From: Phallus indusiatus
Lineage: Eukaryota > Basidiomycota > Agaricomycetes > Phallales > Phallaceae
Assembly (NCBI GenBank): GCA_027605045.1
Contig: JAQFWX010000008.1
Span: 1,736,001-1,800,000 of the forward strand
DNA length: 64,000 bases
Direction of reading: 5' to 3'
The position numbers and the translations under genes were made by a program. The notes beneath the pieces are model-generated. The model did not search any database, was not told where the DNA came from, and worked only from the letters and a program-made list of their open reading frames with translations. Positions 58,955 to 64,000 of the stretch are shown here, piece after piece (position 1 is the first letter of the stretch; each line of letters opens with the position of its first letter).

Positions 58955-60344
58955 TCCAAGCGCATTGGAAAATCAGCTGCGAAAGCTGCTTAAGCTGCTT
59001 GTCTTTTTGGAGACAAATTTTTTTAAACACCGATCTTAGGCGGTGGTTTTCTGCCGTTTGTGCCGTGTGTGTGGATGTGTAAAAAAGTTTGGGGGAAAGC
59101 TCAAAGGCTCAAAGGGAAAGGAAAGACAAAGGCTAGGAACAAGCCACGATCTTCTGGATAAGCGATGTAAGCATTATATACCTCCCGGCGATGATTAGAT
59201 TCTCAGGCGGCTATCGACTATTTATATTTCAGTACAAAGGCCGGTTTAAACCTCAGCGTTTTAATTCCATGTGTATATTTAAAGAAAATTATTATAGAAA
59301 ATCGTCCAAGGATCAACTCTATTTGGGTATATAGACTTCGTGGCCCAGTGTTATGGGAGTATTTGGGGAATAGTATCAGTCATGTTATCCGTTTTTTTTT
59401 GCTTTGAATGAATCTTTGAGAAAGCCAGTAAAAAATTTCTTATCTCGTTAAGCTGTGTTTGAGTTATGTAAGTAAACATGTGTTCGAAAAACCGCCAGAA
59501 AACGTGCTGACGTTACTTTATGCACCATTGCCGCGGAGACCTATCATAGTAACAAATATTATGCAAACCGCACATGGTGAGTTCTTTCAGCTCTCCCTGC
59601 TCCACATCCATCGTGAGATTTTCCGTTTCAGCGCAGCTTCATAAAGTATTCCTGTCACAGGTGAACTTGATCACAACCCGAACAACGAAGCAGTAACCTT
59701 ATACAGATTCTCGAGTTGAACATAGTAGGTCCTTATTTGACTCAAAGCCGCCGATCTTGGCTTAAAAATCAGCATGCGTATGCGGTCTCCAAAACGGTAT
59801 TGATTTTCACCCTTGCTTGGGTCGTTTGGCTGCAACGGGGTCATCGATCCATATCCGACATTGACAAAAAGTAAACATACCTTTCAGACTTTTTTTCCTT
59901 ACAGAGAAATTCAACGCTATTAAGCCGTTCAAAGGACGCAGGACCCTTCTATAAAGTCGTGAAGACCTCTCGTTTATGAGAACCCTCGAGAGTACGAGGA
60001 GTACGAGTACCTCACGTTTAATGATGGGCTTCCGGAACAGGGAGCTTAAGTTGCATTTTCGACATACGCCTCTGTCATCGCTCGTGGGCTTGTTGTATTA
60101 GATATAAGCCAGTAAGGCCAAAGAAGCGTGGCATCCTGCCATTCCGGAGGCGCTCCCGTCGGACGGCGACAGATGGCCGCGAATGCAAGGGTTTGTTAAT
60201 GGGGGACGGGATCAATAACGACCCGACGAATTATGCTCTAAACGACCTTTAAACACAAAAAAACATAGAAGTTTTCGTCTTCACGAACGTCGACTGGGCA
60301 TATGTCATATTCGCCAGGCTTCTAGGGATGTCCAAGACTATACT
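58955..60344. other. Intergenic stretch, no gene recognised
   Basis: Only short frames. An AT-rich region near 59220-59300 and a TACGAGGAGTACGAG repeat near 59993-60007 are the only textures seen. Confidence 0.4.
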
Positions 60345-60760
60345 ATGACCACATCTTCGGAGCCAGATGCGTCGTTCGAGATGGATGTTCCTCCACAATG
60401 GTAAAGATTTGTACGGGAAGGTGCTGGTGCTGAATGTAATTTGCTGATGAGGGAATGGGGTGAAAATATGAGGTTTGAAGGGGATCTTCGTTGGACGTTG
60501 GCGATGCGTAAGTCTAGGATCAGTCAAAACAGTGTTTCCTATGTTGACGCATCTATCAAGCCAAGTTAGTGAGGTACAATTGGAATCGAATTGAGGACGC
60601 CTGTGTGATAATAGATGATTCAAGTCCTTTGATTATACAGTATATTGACTTACTCTTTGGTGAACCAATGGTGGTAACCCTGCGTTTGGAACTTCTCCCT
60701 TTTTTAGACAAGCTTCGTGTAGACGTTTCACTCTATTTAGGATCTTCTAATAGAACGTGA
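60345..60760 (+). CDS. Possible small unknown gene, three exons
   Basis: ATG at 60345 reads MTTSSEPDASFEMDVPPQW; introns 60401-60451 and 60508-60569 keep phase and lead through EWGENMRFEGDLRWTLAML to RYNWNRIEDACVIIDDSS and a stop at 60758-60760. About 100 residues. Donors are good (GTAAAG, GTAAGT) but the first acceptor (GATGAG) is poor. No family recognised, so this is tentative. Confidence 0.35.
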
Positions 60761-61470
60761 CGTTTTTGTCAAACTGAAACTGTCATGATTGAGCAAGGGC
60801 GAGTGTAGTGTTTGTTTACAGTCACGCCGTGATTACAGTAGCTATAGCACGGCGCCTATTTCCTCAACTGTGTCCACTTGAGGTACGTTCGTTAAAACTG
60901 AGTTTCTGGTTATTTCTTAACGATACATCTAACTATCTTCTAGAGTGGCATGTTGTCTGAAAGCCCGTCAAAAAATACACCTTATTAATTCTCTTGAAAT
61001 GTATGATGAACAGCTTGCAAGATGTAGCAAAGATGTAGAAAGAAAACGCGTCACGCGTGCATGTGAACGCGCGGAAGCAGAGTGCCAGGACGAGGGACTA
61101 CGACAGTCGACTAGGTAAGTAATGACATAGATTTTCGTTGCTTGAAGTGTACTAATAACATGTGAGATAGCATGTCAAATTGTATGAGATTTTGTTCGTG
61201 GAGGTTTCGGCAAGGCTTCTGTGTAGTCCATAAACCAGCGCGGCCTTTTCATGAAAAGTCCCATTCACAATGCCTCGGGGGACTAGAGCTGGCGTTCGTC
61301 AGTAGTCTCGTGAGCGCGTCACCCCGACACTGAATCAGCCACGGACGCATATCAATCAACGAAAGCAATATAATTTCTGTGATACAAAGGAGTAATGGTG
61401 ATATGTTTTGTCATATAAGAAAACATTGAAAAGGAGCGTCAAAATACTTGTGACATTTGTTTTACATTGT
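60761..61470. other. Spacer with two exon-like open blocks
   Basis: An open block at 60959-61114 (ACCLKARQKIHLINSLEMYDEQ...) lies between a good acceptor (CTTCTAG) and donor (GTAAGT). After a further acceptor (GATAG) another open block follows to a TGA at about 61332. No start codon could be connected, so no gene is called. Confidence 0.3.
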
Positions 61471-62371
61471 TCAAGCCTGAGGTGTGCGCGTGAACCACAA
61501 GCCTTGTTCAGCTAGCTCTTTCAGTTCTTCCCGTGGTACATCCATTGCGCGAGACGTTCCTTCCCAACGCACTTCGTAAATTAATCCATTTCGCGTATCT
61601 TTACGACCCGTTAACTGGAAAGCAGTAAGGTTTTGCGCATTATCGAGATCCTGGATAAAGAAAGCGGTATCGAACAGGTCCTTGCCATCAAGGCGTTCAA
61701 ATTCATCAAACGTAATTGGTCGACGCGAGGATCGAGTAGCCTCAGAAGGCTGAAAATAATCGGGGTTTTTACTACCAGCCCTGCAGTCAGGAATAGGATC
61801 GGCTGAAATATGGTTTCCTATCCTAACACGTCCATCTGGCAAAATCCTGCCATCTTCCTCTAACCTCTTTCTGAAGTATGCCGAACTACATAAAACAAAA
61901 TGCTAACTTTCAATGGTGAAAACCGCAAGAATAAAACCGTACGAACTGAAGATCCGTCGTCCTGTTTCTCACCGCTATGGCCAATCGCGGGTAGTTGAGT
62001 TTAACATGACTGTTCATCATCATGGCACCAGCGTTGGCCACTTTCAGCATCTCCATCGCGCTTTTGGTATCATCTTTAACTGAAAACTGTCCACGAAAAA
62101 ATAGAAATGGAGCTTACTCGTTGCTTGTGTTCCTCCGCGAAAGTCGTTTGACATTTTCTTCCAACGCTCGAATCGTTATATCGAGATTGTTTTCTTCAGG
62201 CGTATGAATTTCGTTTTGTTCACCCTCAATGATCTCCCCGTGAAGCTTGGCTAGTTGATCTTGTGGAACGTTACTCAATCGATACCTGGCTTCCGTCATA
62301 GCGTTGACAAGATCGGAAAGACGTTTTGCAAGTTCCTCGACCGTCTCTCTGTCGGTTTTGGAAAGCGACAT
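61471..62371 (-). CDS. Unknown tandem-family protein, copy 1
   Basis: Three exons. Exon 1 (MSLSKTDRETVEELAKRLSDLVNAMTEARYRLSNVP...) is a predicted coiled coil; exon 2 carries AMEMLKVANAGAMMMNSHVKLNYPRLA; exon 3 has LPDGRVRIGNHISADPIPDC, FDEFERLDGKDLFDTAFFIQD and YEVRWEGTSRAMDVP, ending RTPQA at a TGA at 61473-61471. The same order is found in the two downstream copies. No signal peptide, membrane segment or catalytic motif was seen. Function unknown. Confidence 0.7.
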
Positions 62372-62639
62372 GAGTGCAAGATAGATAAACGCGTCTGATC
62401 TTCCGACGTGACCCTTATTCGGGGTTTAAAATATGAAAGAACGAAATTACGTGTGTTGACAAGTCCTTAGTCCATTTTCACTGTTTCAAAGTGCCCACCA
62501 CGACCAGTGACAGTCAGAAAGGATATCTTCAGTCTTATATACTACATATACTGTTGCCAAGGGAAAAAATACATTAAATCATGTAAAATAGCATTCGAAA
62601 TTGTGGGAGAAACTATAGGTTCTTGTTGCGGGATCATGT

Positions 62640-63563
62640 TCATTGAGGCTTCGACCGCGGCATCATGGTAGTCCACAAACCCCGTGCAGACCTTTCTTCC
62701 AAATCTTCTGATGCCATTTGCTCAATGTGTGCAGTCCGTTCCCAGCGCAATTCATAAACAGTTCCATTCATAGTACGTTTAAAGCTCACTACTTCGAACG
62801 CAGTATAGTCTTGATCGTTTTGGTCATGAGGAGGATCTGCAACAAAAAAGATCCTGCTGAATAGATACTCGTCATCCAACTTTTTGAATTGATCGAAGGT
62901 GATTTCTCGCCATTTCGTGGGGTCTCGAAGGGCGTCTGGAGGATTAAAGTAATTGTGATTATCCCTTTGAGGTTGGAAAAAACCAATAGGTTCTGCTGAG
63001 ACGTGATTCCCTATCTTAACGCGTCCATCAGGTAAAAGCAGGCCCATTCTGTCCAATCTTTTGGCCATGGCTGTGTGGCTAGATATAAAATATAAAATGG
63101 TTGAAGTTAGTTATCAGTTACAGTCGTAGAAACAAAAGGACGACGCGTACTGTATCTCTGTCATCCTTATAGTTGCAGCTTTGGCCAATCGCGGATAGTT
63201 ATATTTCAATGGAGGAACCATAAGTCCGGCGGCGGAATTGGCTATTTTCATCATTTCCATTATTCTTATAAATGGTAAACATAAGTGAAGTTCAACGTTG
63301 AGAATCAAAACTTACTCTCTAGGTGTGTTTTTTCCCCTATATTCTTGTAACTTGACCTCGAGGCCTTGAATAAATGTTTCGAGATCATTCAGCCCGGGGG
63401 GTATAATTGGATCTTTTTCTATCTCCTTATAGAGCCTCGTCAATTCCTCTCGAGGAACACCTTTTAACTTGTCATCACCTTCTGCCAGTGCTATCCTAAA
63501 ATCGGCATAGCGCTGCGCAAGTATCTCGATTTGTTCTTTTTCTGCATTCGAAAACTGTGGCAT
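62640..63563 (-). CDS. Unknown tandem-family protein, copy 2
   Basis: Same three-exon plan as copy 1: coiled-coil start MPQFSNAEKEQIEILAQRYADF, then IMEMMKIANSAAGLMVPPLKYNYPRLAKAA, then LLPDGRVKIGNHVSAEPIGFF, FDQFKKLDDEYLFSRIFFVAD and YELRWERTAHIEQM, ending MPRSKPQ. Introns sit at matching places and phases. Clearly a diverged duplicate of the 61471 gene, in the same direction. Confidence 0.72.
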
Positions 63564-63777
63564 AACTTGAACAGTGTGCACGACGCGGTGACAGAAAGAA
63601 CGCCGAATTTCGCTTAATTTTTTTGTTTGTGCACATGTTCGGAGATTTAAACTTTTGCGCCACATTCCAAAAGATGCGTTTTATTATGGACACGAGAGCA
63701 GTGAATTGCTGTCATTAGAAGCAGATAAACAAATAGCATGTAAAATTGCACTTGAGAAGATCAAACGTTGGCATATT

Positions 63778-64000
63778 TTATGCTGATTTTGGTTTCGGTG
63801 TCATCCACAAACCCAGCTCAGCTCGTTCTTTTAGCTCGGCTGGTATCATTTCTATTTCGTGAGATGTTCCCTCCCACCGTATATCATATTTATTCCCATT
63901 AGCAGTACGCTTGAAGCTCAATACTTCGAAAGCGGAAAAGCTTGAGTCATCTGGAGAATCTGCAACGTAAAAAATGTTATTAAACAGATCTTCATCGTTT
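63778..64000 (-). CDS. Unknown tandem-family protein, copy 3 (cut by window edge)
   Basis: Only the C-terminal exon is in the window: NDEDLFNNIFYVADSPDDSS, FEVLSFKRTANGNKYDIRWEG and LKERAELGLWMTPKPKSA, with a TAA at 63780-63778. It matches the last exon of copies 1 and 2. The rest lies beyond 64000. Confidence 0.7.
   Translation of the reverse strand, partial: NDEDLFNNIFYVADSPDDSSFSAFEVLSFKRTANGNKYDIRWEGTSHEIEMIPAELKERAELGLWMTPKPKSA

Noticed and set aside
60249..60623. 124-codon minus frame
   Set aside because: No motif, and it lies opposite a better-supported spliced model at 60345-60760.

Overview
The window looks like nuclear DNA of a mushroom-forming basidiomycete (Agaricomycetes). The signs are a class I hydrophobin, a secreted laccase-type multicopper oxidase, many 50-65 bp GT-AG introns, fungal HNH-type nuclease paralogs, and a dense mix of Helitron, Harbinger-like and Ty3/gypsy elements. 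All gene models were read by eye from frames, splice signals and motifs; no database search was possible.

Layout. 1-10.1 kb holds ordinary genes on the + strand: hydrophobin, a phosphotransferase-fold (APH-like) protein, a laccase and an MFS transporter. 10.4-13.1 kb has one intact HNH-family gene beside two relics of the same family. 14.1-25.5 kb is a Helitron-type unit: an apparently intact RepHel gene (minus strand), and head-to-head with it a block of four + strand genes of unknown function, one with a nucleotidyltransferase-like GS...DxD motif. Both flanks carry hairpin + CTAG sequences resembling Helitron 3' ends.

26.3-40.2 kb is best read as a PIF/Harbinger-like DNA transposon with 24/28-matching terminal inverted repeats, a Myb/SANT-like gene, a HARBI1-like DDE transposase and a third gene. 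The third gene is split by a 9.2 kb chromodomain Ty3/gypsy element (28479-37687; 320 bp LTRs differing at two positions by eye; 5 bp target duplication TCAAG). Deleting the element and one duplication copy restores the third gene's frame exactly.

The gypsy element is the most unusual object here. Its LTRs and its coding interior are packed with short perfect inverted repeats (stems of 7-12 bp, small loops, roughly one every 25-50 bases wherever I checked). The flanking genes do not show this. It also carries an extra 585-codon reading frame after pol.

40.8-44.0 kb has another intact HNH-family gene plus two decayed copies on the opposite strand. 45.0-52.2 kb is a large HECT ubiquitin ligase of the UFD4/TRIP12 type. 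52.5-54.4 kb appears to encode a single-chain fusion of an arsenite methyltransferase with a rhodanese domain. 55.3-56.5 kb is ribosomal protein eS4, 57.4-59.0 kb an F-box protein, and 61.5-64 kb holds three tandem copies of an unknown two-part gene, the last one running off the window.

Functionally the window mixes secreted/wall proteins, metalloid handling, protein turnover and translation genes with two blocks (10-14 kb, 40-44 kb) where HNH-family copies have multiplied and decayed next to transposons.
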